Assembly: GCF_900107415.1 (NCBI RefSeq)
Contig: NZ_FNPX01000007.1
Coordinates: 62,001-126,000 of the forward strand
Origin: Jannaschia faecimaris
GTDB taxonomy: Bacteria; Pseudomonadota; Alphaproteobacteria; Rhodobacterales; Rhodobacteraceae
DNA: 64,000 nt
Direction: 5' to 3'
Every line of letters begins with the position of its first letter. The stretch's first letter is position 1. Positions 17,507-26,031 of this stretch are shown piece after piece. The translations under genes were made by a program, and so were the position numbers. The notes below the pieces were generated by a model that had not been told where the DNA came from, ran no database searches, and saw only the letters and a program-made list of their open reading frames with translations.

Positions 17507-18043
17507 ATGACATTTGCCCTGACGCCCAAAGATCCGCGCATTCATGTATTTTCGGTCAGCGACGGACCTGTGAAGCTGGCGCATCAGACCTACCTGTCGC
17601 GCCTGAGCAGCGAGACAGAGGGAACGCCGCTCGCCGAGGCATTGGGCGCGGACATCGACGCGACCTACGCCGAGGTCTTCGCGGTGCGCGACGTGGAGCC
17701 GATGGGCCTGCGCGCCTACCTGGCGCAGGCGCACGACATTCCGGAAGACGCCTTGGCAGCCGATGCGACCCGGCTTGACGGGCTGTCGGGCGATGTCCTG
17801 GTGCTGGCCCCTCGGGCGCTGGACGGGGTAGAGGCGCTGTCTCCCCGACCCGAATTGACCCATATCGGCAGCTATGCACCCGCCGAGGCGGACAATGCCC
17901 CGCGCGATCTGCCGCGCGCCGTCAAGGAGCCCAGCGTGGTCGCCCCGGAGGTCAGCGAAGCCCCCGGCCCGTCCAAACGCATGATAACGGTGATCGTCGT
18001 CGTCGCGCTTTTGCTTGCGGCAGTTCTCTTTGCCCTGCTCTGA
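17507..18043 (+). CDS. Tail-anchored hypothetical protein between pyrB and pyrC-like
   Basis: 178 residues with a strong ribosome-binding site (GGAGGAG, 5 bases before ATG). The first 150 residues are soluble and acidic, then KRM is followed by one C-terminal hydrophobic helix (VIVVVALLLAAVLFALL) that ends the protein, giving a tail-anchored topology with the bulk in the cytoplasm. No domain is recognised. Its place between pyrB and the pyrC-like gene suggests co-transcription and possibly a membrane link to pyrimidine synthesis, but this is inference from position only. Confidence 0.72.
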   Translation: MTFALTPKDPRIHVFSVSDGPVKLAHQTYLSRLSSETEGTPLAEALGADIDATYAEVFAVRDVEPMGLRAYLAQAHDIPEDALAADATRLDGLSGDVLVLAPRALDGVEALSPRPELTHIGSYAPAEADNAPRDLPRAVKEPSVVAPEVSEAPGPSKRMITVIVVVALLLAAVLFALL

Positions 18044-18158
18044 GCAGGTGCTGCCCCTGTCGCGGGTGCGCGTCAGCACGGGTGTCGCCATGTTGGTCTG
18101 TCGGCCCTACACGCATCGCTGATGGACAGGCTGCCGCACCTTGGGTAACTCCGGAGAT

Positions 18159-19430
18159 ATGACAGCCACCCTTCTGACCAACGCCCGCCTGATCGATCCC
18201 GTCTCGGGCCATGAAACCCTTGGCGATTTGCGTATCGAGGCAGGCCGGATCACGGATACCGGCCCGGCGGAGCGGATCATTGACTGTAAAGGCAAATGCC
18301 TGGCCCCGGGGATCGTCGATGTCGGCGTCAAGGTTGGCGAACCGGGCGAGCGCCACAAGGAAAGCTTCCTGACGGCAGGCGAAGCGGCGGCGCGCGGCGG
18401 CATTACCACGATGGTCTGCCGCCCCGACACGATCCCGGTGATCGACAGCCCTGAAATGCTGGAACATGCGCGGTCCCGCGCGTTCCGTTCGCCCGTTCGG
18501 GTGCACCACATGGCGGCGCTTACGCGAGAACGTGGCGGGCGCGAGATGGTGGAGATCGGTTTCCTGCGCGATGCCGGGGCCGTGGCGTTCACGGACGGGA
18601 CGCATGTCATTTCCGACACCAGGGTGCTGTCACGCTGCCTGACCTACGCGCGGTCGCTCGGCGCGCTGGTCGTCGGGCATCCGCAGGATCCGGGCCTGTC
18701 GGCGGGGGCCTGCATCACGAGCGGCAAGTTCGCGTCCCTGCGCGGTCTGCCCGGCGTTTCGCCATTGGCCGAGCGGATGGGTGTGGAGCGGGACCTCGCG
18801 CTGGTCGAGGCGACGGGCGTGGCGTACCATCTGGATCAGATCACGACTGCCGCCGCCCTGCCGGCGTTGGTCCGTGCCAAGGCGGCGGGGGTGGACGTGA
18901 CGGCAGGCACGTCGATCCATCATCTGACGCTTAATGTGCTCGACGTGGCCGACTATCGGACCTTCTTCAAGGTGATCCCTCCATTGCGGGAGGAGGACGA
19001 CCGCCTGGCGATTGCCGAGGCGCTGGCCGACGGGACAATCGACATCCTCAGCTCCATGCACACGCCGCAGGACGAGGAATCCAAGCGCCTGCCGTTCGAG
19101 CAGGCGGCCCCCGGTGCCGTAGGGCTGGAGACGCTGCTGCCCGCCGCGATGCGGCTTGTGACGGCGGGGCATATCGATCTGCCGCACCTGTGGCGCGCGA
19201 TGTCGCTGAACCCTGCGCGCAGGCTGGGGCTGGAAGGGGGGACGCTGGCCCCCGGCGCGCCGGCCGATCTGGTTCTTTTCGACCCGGAGGCCCCCTTCGT
19301 GCTCGACCGCTGGACGCTGGCGTCGAAATCCAAGAACACTCCCTTTGACGGGTCCCGGATGGAGGGGCGCGTTCTGACTACATGGGTTGGTGGCACCGTG
19401 GTTTACGACCGGGAGGCGGCACATGCCTGA
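18159..19430 (+). CDS. pyrC: Dihydroorotase-like protein, metal ligands missing
   Basis: A 423-residue protein with the amidohydrolase fold of class I dihydroorotase. In an active enzyme the strand-1 motif reads D-x-H-x-H-x-R-E-P-G; here it reads [16 protein letters not shown], so both metal-binding His and the Arg are gone. The usual late D-H-A-P-H motif is [12 protein letters not shown], again without the Asp. The fold is otherwise kept ([30 protein letters not shown]). This fits the non-catalytic PyrC' chains that stabilise ATCase in class A complexes; the functional dihydroorotase should be elsewhere in the genome. CCGGAG precedes the ATG. The end overlaps plsY by 8 bases. Confidence 0.88.
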   Translation: MTATLLTNARLIDPVSGHETLGDLRIEAGRITDTGPAERIIDCKGKCLAPGIVDVGVKVGEPGERHKESFLTAGEAAARGGITTMVCRPDTIPVIDSPEMLEHARSRAFRSPVRVHHMAALTRERGGREMVEIGFLRDAGAVAFTDGTHVISDTRVLSRCLTYARSLGALVVGHPQDPGLSAGACITSGKFASLRGLPGVSPLAERMGVERDLALVEATGVAYHLDQITTAAALPALVRAKAAGVDVTAGTSIHHLTLNVLDVADYRTFFKVIPPLREEDDRLAIAEALADGTIDILSSMHTPQDEESKRLPFEQAAPGAVGLETLLPAAMRLVTAGHIDLPHLWRAMSLNPARRLGLEGGTLAPGAPADLVLFDPEAPFVLDRWTLASKSKNTPFDGSRMEGRVLTTWVGGTVVYDREAAHA

Positions 19431-20025
19431 TCTGGCAACGGCCCCCCTGACCCTGCTTCTGGTGGCGGCGCTGGCCTATTTGCTGGGCTCGATCCCGTTC
19501 GGCATCGTGATGGCGCGATTGTTCGGCCTGGGCGACCTGCGCAAAGTCGGATCGGGCAACATCGGCGCGACGAATGTCTTGCGTACCGGCAACAAGCCCG
19601 CGGCGTTTCTGACTTTACTGGGCGACGCGGGCAAAGGCGGGGCCGCGGTCCTGCTGGCGCGCGCCTTGGTGGGCGAGGACGCGGCGCAGCTGGCGGGCCT
19701 GATGGCCTTCCTCGGGCACTGTTTTCCGGTCTTTCTGCGTTTTCACGGGGGCAAGGGCGTCGCGACCTTCTTGGGCACGCTGCTGGCCCTGTCGTTCCCC
19801 TTGGGCCTTGCCGCTTGCCTGATGTGGGCCGCGACGGCGGCGGTGGCGCGCATTTCGTCGCTTGCAGCACTGGTCGCGGCTATCAGTGCGCCGGTCTGGG
19901 CGCTTTGGCTGCAACCATCGGGCACCGTTTTCTGCATTGGTCTCGCCGCGTTGATCTTTTATCGGCACAAGGCGAACATCCGGCGTATCCGTGAAGGGAC
20001 AGAGCCGAAGATCGGCCAGAAGTGA
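19423..20025 (+). CDS. plsY: Acyl-phosphate:glycerol-3-phosphate acyltransferase PlsY
   Basis: A 200-residue integral membrane enzyme that transfers an acyl group from acyl-phosphate (made by PlsX) to glycerol 3-phosphate, starting phospholipid synthesis. The three conserved PlsY loops are visible: [17 protein letters not shown] with [36 protein letters not shown], and [16 protein letters not shown]. About five hydrophobic segments match the known topology. GGGAGG lies before the ATG inside the end of the pyrC-like gene, giving an 8-base overlap and likely translational coupling. Confidence 0.95.
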   Translation: MPDLATAPLTLLLVAALAYLLGSIPFGIVMARLFGLGDLRKVGSGNIGATNVLRTGNKPAAFLTLLGDAGKGGAAVLLARALVGEDAAQLAGLMAFLGHCFPVFLRFHGGKGVATFLGTLLALSFPLGLAACLMWAATAAVARISSLAALVAAISAPVWALWLQPSGTVFCIGLAALIFYRHKANIRRIREGTEPKIGQK

Positions 20026-20359
20026 CCAAGGTGATGTTTGCCCTGACCTGATCGCGGCTGTCCGTTTGCGCCCGGCGTTCGTAGCTTGCGATCAGCACCG
20101 CATCGGGGTTTTCGAAGCGGATGATGCTTGGCACTTTCGGTGAAGCCAATAGCACCTGCCCCAAGCAGAACCGTGGCACCGTCCGCAGTTGCGCCGCGTG
20201 GAGCCGGCCACGGTTGAAACCCTGCGACATGCCGGTCGGGAAGGGGCCGGGTTCGGTGCCAATGTGCCAGTGGTTGATCGCACGGGGCCCCTTCGGACCG
20301 GGTTGGCACCTGCGGCGAGCCGTGCCCCGAAAGGCAGCCTGAAGCCCCGGACGGATGCG
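20026..20359 (+). other. Gap without a supported gene
   Basis: This 334-base stretch lies between convergent plsY and the alpha/beta hydrolase. On the minus strand one frame reads protein-like without stops from about 20310 into the end of plsY (INHWHIGTEPGPF... then PSIIRFENPDAVLIASYERR), but there is no credible start or ribosome-binding site and it overlaps plsY antisense, so I do not call it. It may be the remains of a gene lost when the neighbouring lower-GC hydrolase arrived. No terminator with a clear stem and T-run was found for plsY. Confidence 0.4.
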
Positions 20360-21151
20360 TCAGACTAGCCCGTTGGCCACGATTGGATTGAGTTTTTCAG
20401 GCTTCGTTATCATGGCCATATGTCCACCATTGCCGACCTGTTCAAAGTTCCAGCTTGAGAAATGCTCTCTCATCAACTGAACGATCTGATGAATTGATCG
20501 AACGGTATCTGTGGATGACACGACTGTCGTGTCCTTGGGCAAACCGGCTTCCCAATCCTGCAAACTCGTTCTCTCGTTCATCACGGCATCCCACTCATGG
20601 AAGTTGGGTTTCAGCGCCAGCGCGAACTTGCTCCTGCGGTCTTGAGGCATTGAATCCCAGCTTCCGGACCCTCTCCAGTAATTCGCGAACGTCTCGGCGG
20701 CAGTTTCCCACGTTCCCGCCCTTCCATTTGTCTTGATTGCATCCTGTAGTCTGGCGGCTTCTTGGAAGGCTTCGGTGCGTCCATGCTTTTCCAGAAGGTA
20801 GAATGGGTTCGGTTCCACAAGAACCAAGCGGCGCACCTGATCCTTGAAGATCAAGGCCGCTTTCATAGCGACGCTGCCACCGAAAGAATGTCCGACGATT
20901 GATATCTTGCTGCCATCGGAAGGCAGAAAGGCTTTCATCAGCTTCGCCTGGTCTTCGAGAGTTTGCGATCGGTCTTCGACCCAAGCCCGAGTTTTTCCGT
21001 AGCCGAAAAGATTGACCGCGACGACATGAAAGTCGCTTGACAGACTCTCCATCAAACTTCGCCATTGCTTGGCCCCGGCGACACTGGAGTGGATGAGAAC
21101 AACCGTTTCCCCTTGGCCGGATTCCATGAAATCAGGGAGTTCAATCGACAT
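20360..21151 (-). CDS. Alpha/beta hydrolase
   Basis: A 263-residue serine hydrolase. The oxyanion-hole strand is VVLIHSSVAGAKQWRSL, the nucleophile elbow is ISIVGHSFGGSVAM (Ser about residue 94), and the catalytic His is in QVGNGGHMAMI near the C-terminus; the acid is probably in the VVSSTDTVRS region. The substrate is unknown. The gene is visibly less GC-rich than its neighbours and is flanked on both sides by 330-380 bases without genes, which suggests acquisition by transfer. No signal peptide is present. The start ATG is followed by the usual short beta strand. Confidence 0.82.
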   Translation of the reverse strand: MSIELPDFMESGQGETVVLIHSSVAGAKQWRSLMESLSSDFHVVAVNLFGYGKTRAWVEDRSQTLEDQAKLMKAFLPSDGSKISIVGHSFGGSVAMKAALIFKDQVRRLVLVEPNPFYLLEKHGRTEAFQEAARLQDAIKTNGRAGTWETAAETFANYWRGSGSWDSMPQDRRSKFALALKPNFHEWDAVMNERTSLQDWEAGLPKDTTVVSSTDTVRSIHQIVQLMREHFSSWNFEQVGNGGHMAMITKPEKLNPIVANGLV

Positions 21152-21530
21152 GAGGCGACCTCCAGGATCAAGACGCGAGTTCGTATATCACCAAGCCACG
21201 GTTGAGGACATGAGGCGGTTGTGTGGGGACGTCTTGAGGCGCAGTAAAACCCCGTACCGTTTCCACTTTGTGGAACCGACTGTCTGCGTGGCGGCTGGAG
21301 CGATTGTGGAAAATCGCGTCCACCTTTACCTCGCTCGGTGGATAGTAGCCGGTCAAGGATCCGGCGCGCCAAGCGGGTACCGTCCGCGACCATGGTCGCC
21401 TGCGCGGGGCACCGGGTAAGTCCGCACTCACTGTCGTGGGCCAGCCAGGAACGCACCTGCGGTGGTCGCGGCGGCGGGCACAGAAGCGGAGCCGTGGTGA
21501 CGACCCCATTCTGGATCTTGGTGAAACCCG
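21152..21530 (-). other. Gap without a supported gene
   Basis: These 379 bases lie upstream of the alpha/beta hydrolase and downstream of gshA. Open frames exist on both strands but none has a good start site, composition or recognisable motif. The stretch should contain the hydrolase promoter. No repeat ends or target-site duplications typical of an insertion sequence were seen. Confidence 0.4.
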
Positions 21531-22901
21531 TCAGTAGCTGCGCTCGGCGTAGATGCGGGTCAGGTCACCGTTCCAGGCCCCATGGTAGTCGTCCAGCATC
21601 TCGTCTGCAGGCGTCTTGCCCGTTTCCACCGTTTCACGGAGAGCGTTGAGGAAATGCGTTTCGTCCGGGATCAGACCACCGCCGCCGGGGCGTGCGCGGG
21701 CCTTGAGGCCGGCATGGCTTATATCCACCAGTTCGCGCGCCAGATCCTGCATCTTGATGCCGCTCACTTCGGCTTGCAGGCCTTGTTCGGAGGCGGCGAC
21801 ACGCAAGGCAAGCCGCGTTTCCTGATTCCACCCCTTGGCGATGTCCCAGGCGGCGTCCAGCGACGACTGGTCATACATCAACCCGACCCAGAACGCGGGC
21901 AAGGCGCACAGGCGCCGCCAGGGGCCACCGTCCGCGCCACGCATTTCCATGTAGTTCTTGATGCGGGCCTCGGGGAAGAGCGTGGTCAGATGGTCGGCCC
22001 AGTCGGACAACAGGGGCTTTTCACCCGGCAGAGCAGGCAGCTCGCCGCGCAAGAAGTCGCGGAAAGACTGGCCCAGGGCATCGATGTATTTGCCGTCGCG
22101 GTAGACGAAATACATCGGTGTATCGAGTGCATACTCGACCCAACGCTCGAACCCGAAGCCATCTTCGAAGACGAATTCGGGAATCCCCGTACGAGACGCA
22201 TCCAGATCGCGCCAGACGCGGCTGCGCCAGGATTTGTGGCCGTTGGGCTTGCCCTCGAAGAAGGGTGAGTTGGCGAACAGCGCGGTGCCCACCGATTGCA
22301 GCGCCATGGCGACGCGAAGCTTCTGCACCATGTCCGCCTCGGAGGCGAAGTCGATATTGACCTGCACGGTGCATGTCCGGCGCATCATGACTTTTCCCAT
22401 GGTGCCGACCTTGTCCATGTATGCATCCATCAGCTTGTAGCGGCCCTTGGGCATCAGCGGCATCTGATCGTGTGTCCAGATCGGCGCAGCCCCAAGGCCG
22501 ATGAACCCCACGCCTATATCGTCGGCGACGGATTTCACCTCGCGCAGGTGGTCGTTCACTTCGTCGCAGGTCTGGTGGATGGTCTCCAGCGGCGCGCCCG
22601 AAAGCTCCAGCTGGCCGCCCGGTTCCAGGCTGATGTTGGCCCCGTCCTTCTCAAGTCCGATCAGGTGTCCGCCCTCGACCACCGGGGTCCAGGCAAAGCG
22701 GTCGCGCAGACCCGACAGAACGGCGTTGATCGATCGCTCACCATCGTAGGGCAGGGGCAAGAGGCTGTCTTTGCAGAAGCCGAACTTCTCGTGCTCGGTC
22801 CCGATGCGCCATTTGTCCCTGGGCTTGCAGCCTGATGACATGAATTCAGCAAGTTGCGCGTGATCGGTGATGGTACCGCCGCCGGACTGGGGAATGGACA
22901 T
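21531..22901 (-). CDS. gshA: Glutamate--cysteine ligase (plant/alphaproteobacterial type)
   Basis: A 456-residue gamma-glutamylcysteine synthetase, the first enzyme of glutathione synthesis. The length and motifs match the plant-like class rather than the E. coli class: KWRIGTEHEKFGF near the N-terminus, ISLEPGGQLELSGAPLETIHQT, KGRYKLMDAYM, TCTVQVNIDFASEADMVQK, and NYMEMRGADGGPWRRLCALPAFWVGL. The start ATG is clear. It probably forms its own transcript; the small membrane-protein gene lies 56 bases upstream on the same strand. Confidence 0.95.
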   Translation of the reverse strand: MSIPQSGGGTITDHAQLAEFMSSGCKPRDKWRIGTEHEKFGFCKDSLLPLPYDGERSINAVLSGLRDRFAWTPVVEGGHLIGLEKDGANISLEPGGQLELSGAPLETIHQTCDEVNDHLREVKSVADDIGVGFIGLGAAPIWTHDQMPLMPKGRYKLMDAYMDKVGTMGKVMMRRTCTVQVNIDFASEADMVQKLRVAMALQSVGTALFANSPFFEGKPNGHKSWRSRVWRDLDASRTGIPEFVFEDGFGFERWVEYALDTPMYFVYRDGKYIDALGQSFRDFLRGELPALPGEKPLLSDWADHLTTLFPEARIKNYMEMRGADGGPWRRLCALPAFWVGLMYDQSSLDAAWDIAKGWNQETRLALRVAASEQGLQAEVSGIKMQDLARELVDISHAGLKARARPGGGGLIPDETHFLNALRETVETGKTPADEMLDDYHGAWNGDLTRIYAERSY

Positions 22902-22957
22902 GCGCGCTCCTTCGGGGCCTTGGATGTTGAAGGGTCACGACTGAGCGTGGCGCGCAG

Positions 22958-23470
22958 TCAAGTCAAGGCACGCAGCGGGTGCCGTCGCCATATGGTGATC
23001 GTATGCGGTGTGCGTTTCTGCACGGCGCGAACCATTGCGCCCGTGTCCAGACCGGGCAGCGGGGCCAGCGCATCCAACAGCTTGTCGGCCCCGGCGGCCC
23101 CTTCGGGAATCATCAGGGGCTGGTCCTGCGTGTGCGCCAGTCGCCAGAAGGCATCGCCCTGCGCGGGGCGGTGAAACGTGATCTCCGTCAGTTCATCCAG
23201 CGCGACAACCCCACCCACGACGGGCCCCATGTAGGTGATCCGCCCCTCTACAACCTGCACCACGCCGGGCGAGTGACCATCGCTGCGAAAGCGCGCGGCG
23301 CGAAGACCCGACAGGATCAGAACGCTGCCGACCGCCAGGGCGACGGCCCCGAACAGGGCCAGCAGCCCGGTGAAGGCCAGCCAGAGCCAGAGGCCGATCA
23401 GGACGGCGGCCCCGCCAATCAGCGCCTCTCGCCAGCGGGTAAGGAGCGTGGCAACCTCTGGGCGGATCAT
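22958..23470 (-). CDS. Conserved membrane protein of unknown function
   Basis: 170 residues. The N-terminal third holds two closely spaced hydrophobic helices (ALIGGAAVLIGLWLWLAF and LLALFGAVALAVGSVLILSGL), followed by a cytosolic beta-rich domain (VVQVVEGRITYMGPVVGGVVALDELTEITF), resembling small bacterial PH-like membrane proteins. Its ATG overlaps the stop of the GNAT gene by 4 bases (ATGA), so translation is coupled. The function is unknown. Confidence 0.75.
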   Translation of the reverse strand: MIRPEVATLLTRWREALIGGAAVLIGLWLWLAFTGLLALFGAVALAVGSVLILSGLRAARFRSDGHSPGVVQVVEGRITYMGPVVGGVVALDELTEITFHRPAQGDAFWRLAHTQDQPLMIPEGAAGADKLLDALAPLPGLDTGAMVRAVQKRTPHTITIWRRHPLRALT

Positions 23471-24288
23471 GGCCTGACCTTTCCGTCGAAGAAGACCCAG
23501 GTGAAGTGTCCGATCTGTTGAAAGCCAAGGGCAAGGTAGGCGGCGACCGCTGCCTTTGAGGCGGCGAACATCGTCGCGGATTTAACGCCATCGGCGTGTG
23601 CCTGCGCCAGGTGCAATCCGACGGCCCGCCGCGCCACCCCCCGGCCACGGGCGTCGGGCGGCGTATAGACGCCCCCCACCTGCACGATGTCGGGCAAGGC
23701 GGCGTTGAACCCGGTCAGAGCGACAGGCGCGTCGTCGATCAGCAGCAGGCGATGGCTGTCGGCGGCGATCCAGCCGTCGACCTCGGCGGTGACCGCGTCA
23801 AGTGATGCCGTGCCGTGACCGACTTCTTCCAGGTAGGCCTGCCGCCAGGCTTGGGCGCGGTCCCGGTCGGCGGAGACGGGGACCAAGTGGCCAGGACCAT
23901 CCGGGCAGGTCAGGTCGGCCAGGTCCATCAGGAAGTGCGGCTCATCCGTGTTCAGGGTTGTCGGCGCATCGTTCAGGTCAAGCGCGTCGATCAGTGGGCG
24001 AACCATGTCGGTGGGACCCGCGAAGCCGATCAGGGGTTTGTCGCCCAGGATCGTAGCCGCATGAGGGATTGCTGCGGGGTCGGGCAGGACCGGGAGGGCC
24101 ATGCCGCCATTGGTAACGGCCAGCACATTGGAGGGATCCGGGGCATCGGCCCAAAGGCGCAGCGCGTGGGGATGATCGCCCCCCAGTCCGTGTTCATCGA
24201 GGTTCGCCAACGGGAACATCGCACGTTCGGCGCAGGTGTTCAGCAGGGCCGTTACGACCGGCAGGTGTGTTTCGTTCAATCGGATCAC
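23467..24288 (-). CDS. GNAT-family N-acetyltransferase
   Basis: A 273-residue acetyltransferase. The acetyl-CoA-binding region is in the C-terminal half: IVQVGGVYTPPDARGRGVARRAVGLHLAQAH, with the R/Q-x-x-G-x-G/A signature as RGRGVA, then LGFQQIGHFTWVFFDG at the end. The N-terminal half is divergent. The start is a GTG at 24288 that overlaps the rsmE stop as GTGA; upstream frame lies inside rsmE. The target molecule is unknown. It is the middle gene of an rsmE-GNAT-membrane protein operon with 4-base overlaps at both ends. Confidence 0.85.
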   Translation of the reverse strand: MIRLNETHLPVVTALLNTCAERAMFPLANLDEHGLGGDHPHALRLWADAPDPSNVLAVTNGGMALPVLPDPAAIPHAATILGDKPLIGFAGPTDMVRPLIDALDLNDAPTTLNTDEPHFLMDLADLTCPDGPGHLVPVSADRDRAQAWRQAYLEEVGHGTASLDAVTAEVDGWIAADSHRLLLIDDAPVALTGFNAALPDIVQVGGVYTPPDARGRGVARRAVGLHLAQAHADGVKSATMFAASKAAVAAYLALGFQQIGHFTWVFFDGKVRP

Positions 24289-25022
24289 GACCAGTCCCCT
24301 TGCGCCTGTTGCCAAAGTGTCAGGGCCGCCGCAGCCGCGGTATCGGCGCGCAGAATCCGGGGGCCGAGGCTGACGGGGTGGGCGTTCGGGTGTGCCCGAA
24401 GCACCCCCCGCTCCTCGGGGGAAAACCCGCCTTCCGGTCCAATCAAGATCGCGGCGGGGGCCGGCGGGAAGGGGCTGGTATGGCCGCCTTGGGCCCAGTC
24501 GGGGTCTTCGGACAATGTCTCGTCACAGAAAATTAGTGCGCGGTCCGCAGGCCAGTCCGCCAGCATCTTGCGAAGGGGCAGGATATCGTCGACCGGGGGG
24601 ACGAAGGTGCCGCCGCATTGCTCGGCGGCCTCCAGCGCATGGGCCTGCAATCGGTCCTGACGGATGCGTTCGGAATTGGTGTATTGTGTCGTGACAGGGC
24701 AGATGCGGGCCGCGCCAAGCTCGGTCGCCTTTTCCACGATGAAATCGGTGCGTGCCTTCTTGATCGGGGCAAAGCACAGCCAGATGTCGGGTGGGTTGCG
24801 TTGGGGCGCGGTCTGTTTGCCGATCTCCAGCGTGCCTCCCCGCTTGGAGGCCGAAGCGATGGTCGCGCGAAACGCGCCGCTCGCGCCATCGAACACCGTC
24901 AGCGTATCGCCGGGCGCAAGCCGCATTACGCCGGACAGATAATGGCCCTGATCCTTTGACAGCTCGACGCATTGCCCCGCCCCGAGGGGTCCGGTTATGT
25001 GCAATCTGACCTTGCTGCCCAT
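24285..25022 (-). CDS. rsmE: 16S rRNA (uracil-1498-N3)-methyltransferase
   Basis: RsmE, 245 residues, a SPOUT (knotted) methyltransferase that methylates U1498 in the 30S decoding region using S-adenosylmethionine. The N-terminal PUA-like RNA-binding domain (about 1-75) is followed by the catalytic domain with FAPIKKARTDFIVEKATELG, CVEQCGG-type AAEQCGGTFVPPV, and the knot region LIGPEGGFSPEERGVL and LGPRILRADTAAAAALTLWQ. It starts 14 bases from the start of the divergent ubiA gene, so the two promoters must overlap. Confidence 0.95.
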   Translation of the reverse strand: MGSKVRLHITGPLGAGQCVELSKDQGHYLSGVMRLAPGDTLTVFDGASGAFRATIASASKRGGTLEIGKQTAPQRNPPDIWLCFAPIKKARTDFIVEKATELGAARICPVTTQYTNSERIRQDRLQAHALEAAEQCGGTFVPPVDDILPLRKMLADWPADRALIFCDETLSEDPDWAQGGHTSPFPPAPAAILIGPEGGFSPEERGVLRAHPNAHPVSLGPRILRADTAAAAALTLWQQAQGDWS

Positions 25023-25036
25023 GGAGAGCCTTTCCG

Positions 25037-25978
25037 ATGACTGAAACTCCCGATCAAGGACAGGTGGCCGACGCCGTCAAGGGCAATTGGGTCGACACAC
25101 TGGCCCCGGCGATCGCACGACCCTATCTGCGACTGTCGCGGGCGGACCGGCCGAATGGTACCTGGCTGCTGCTTCTGCCGTGCTGGTGGGGGCTGGCACT
25201 GGCCGTTGCGGCGACCGGGTTCCGGGCGTTCGACATCTGGATCGCGGTTTCCGTCGCGCTGGGTGCATTCCTGATGCGCGGTGCCGGATGCACCTGGAAT
25301 GACATTACGGACCGGGAGTTCGACGGTGCCGTCGCGCGCACCCGGTCGCGGCCCATTCCGTCCGGGCAGGTCACGGTCAGGGGCGCGCTGATCTGGATGG
25401 CGGTGCAGACGGGCATCGCCGCGCTGATCCTGTTCACCTTCAACTGGACGACCATCGGCCTGGGCCTTTTGGCGCTGATCCCGGTGGCGATCTATCCCTT
25501 CGCCAAGCGGTTCACGTGGTGGCCGCAGGTCTTTCTAGGGGTCGCGTTCAACTGGGGGGCGCTTCTGATCTGGACGGCGCACACCGGGGCGTTGGGCTGG
25601 CCAGCGGTGCTTCTATACATGGGGGGCATCGCCTGGACGCTTTTCTACGATACGATCTATGCCTATCAGGATATCGAGGACGACGCACTGATCGGCGTGA
25701 AATCCACCGCGCGGCGCTTCGGCGACCGTCCCATGCCGTGGATGCGTGGCTTCGGCGCGGCGGTCGTTATCCTGATGTCGATGGCCGTCCTAATGGCCCT
25801 GCCGGTCCTGCCCGCAACAGTGGCATTGGTCGGCATCTGGGCAATGGGCTGGCATTTGGCGTGGCAACTCACGCAGCTGGACGTACGGGATGCCGATCTT
25901 TGCCTTCGACTTTTTCAATCCAACCGGACGGCCGGGCTGATCCCCCTGCCGTTTTTCGCCGTCGCCGCGCTCGTCTGA
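25037..25978 (+). CDS. ubiA: 4-hydroxybenzoate polyprenyltransferase
   Basis: UbiA, 313 residues, an integral membrane prenyltransferase that attaches the polyprenyl tail to 4-hydroxybenzoate in ubiquinone synthesis. Both Mg-diphosphate-binding Asp motifs are present: CTWNDITDREFDGAVARTRSRP (NDxxDxxxD) and YDTIYAYQDIEDD. About eight hydrophobic segments are visible. The ATG lies 14 bases from the divergent rsmE ATG and the leader is very short. It is followed 53 bases later by the OmpA gene. Confidence 0.94.
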   Translation: MTETPDQGQVADAVKGNWVDTLAPAIARPYLRLSRADRPNGTWLLLLPCWWGLALAVAATGFRAFDIWIAVSVALGAFLMRGAGCTWNDITDREFDGAVARTRSRPIPSGQVTVRGALIWMAVQTGIAALILFTFNWTTIGLGLLALIPVAIYPFAKRFTWWPQVFLGVAFNWGALLIWTAHTGALGWPAVLLYMGGIAWTLFYDTIYAYQDIEDDALIGVKSTARRFGDRPMPWMRGFGAAVVILMSMAVLMALPVLPATVALVGIWAMGWHLAWQLTQLDVRDADLCLRLFQSNRTAGLIPLPFFAVAALV

Positions 25979-26031
25979 TTGCCCCTGCCGAAACAGGCGG
26001 GTAGTCAGATGTGGGGAGCTACAGGACACGC

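Noticed and set aside
19883-20230. Minus-strand frame overlapping the 3' end of plsY
   Set aside because: It lacks a start signal and is antisense to a well-supported gene over much of its length.
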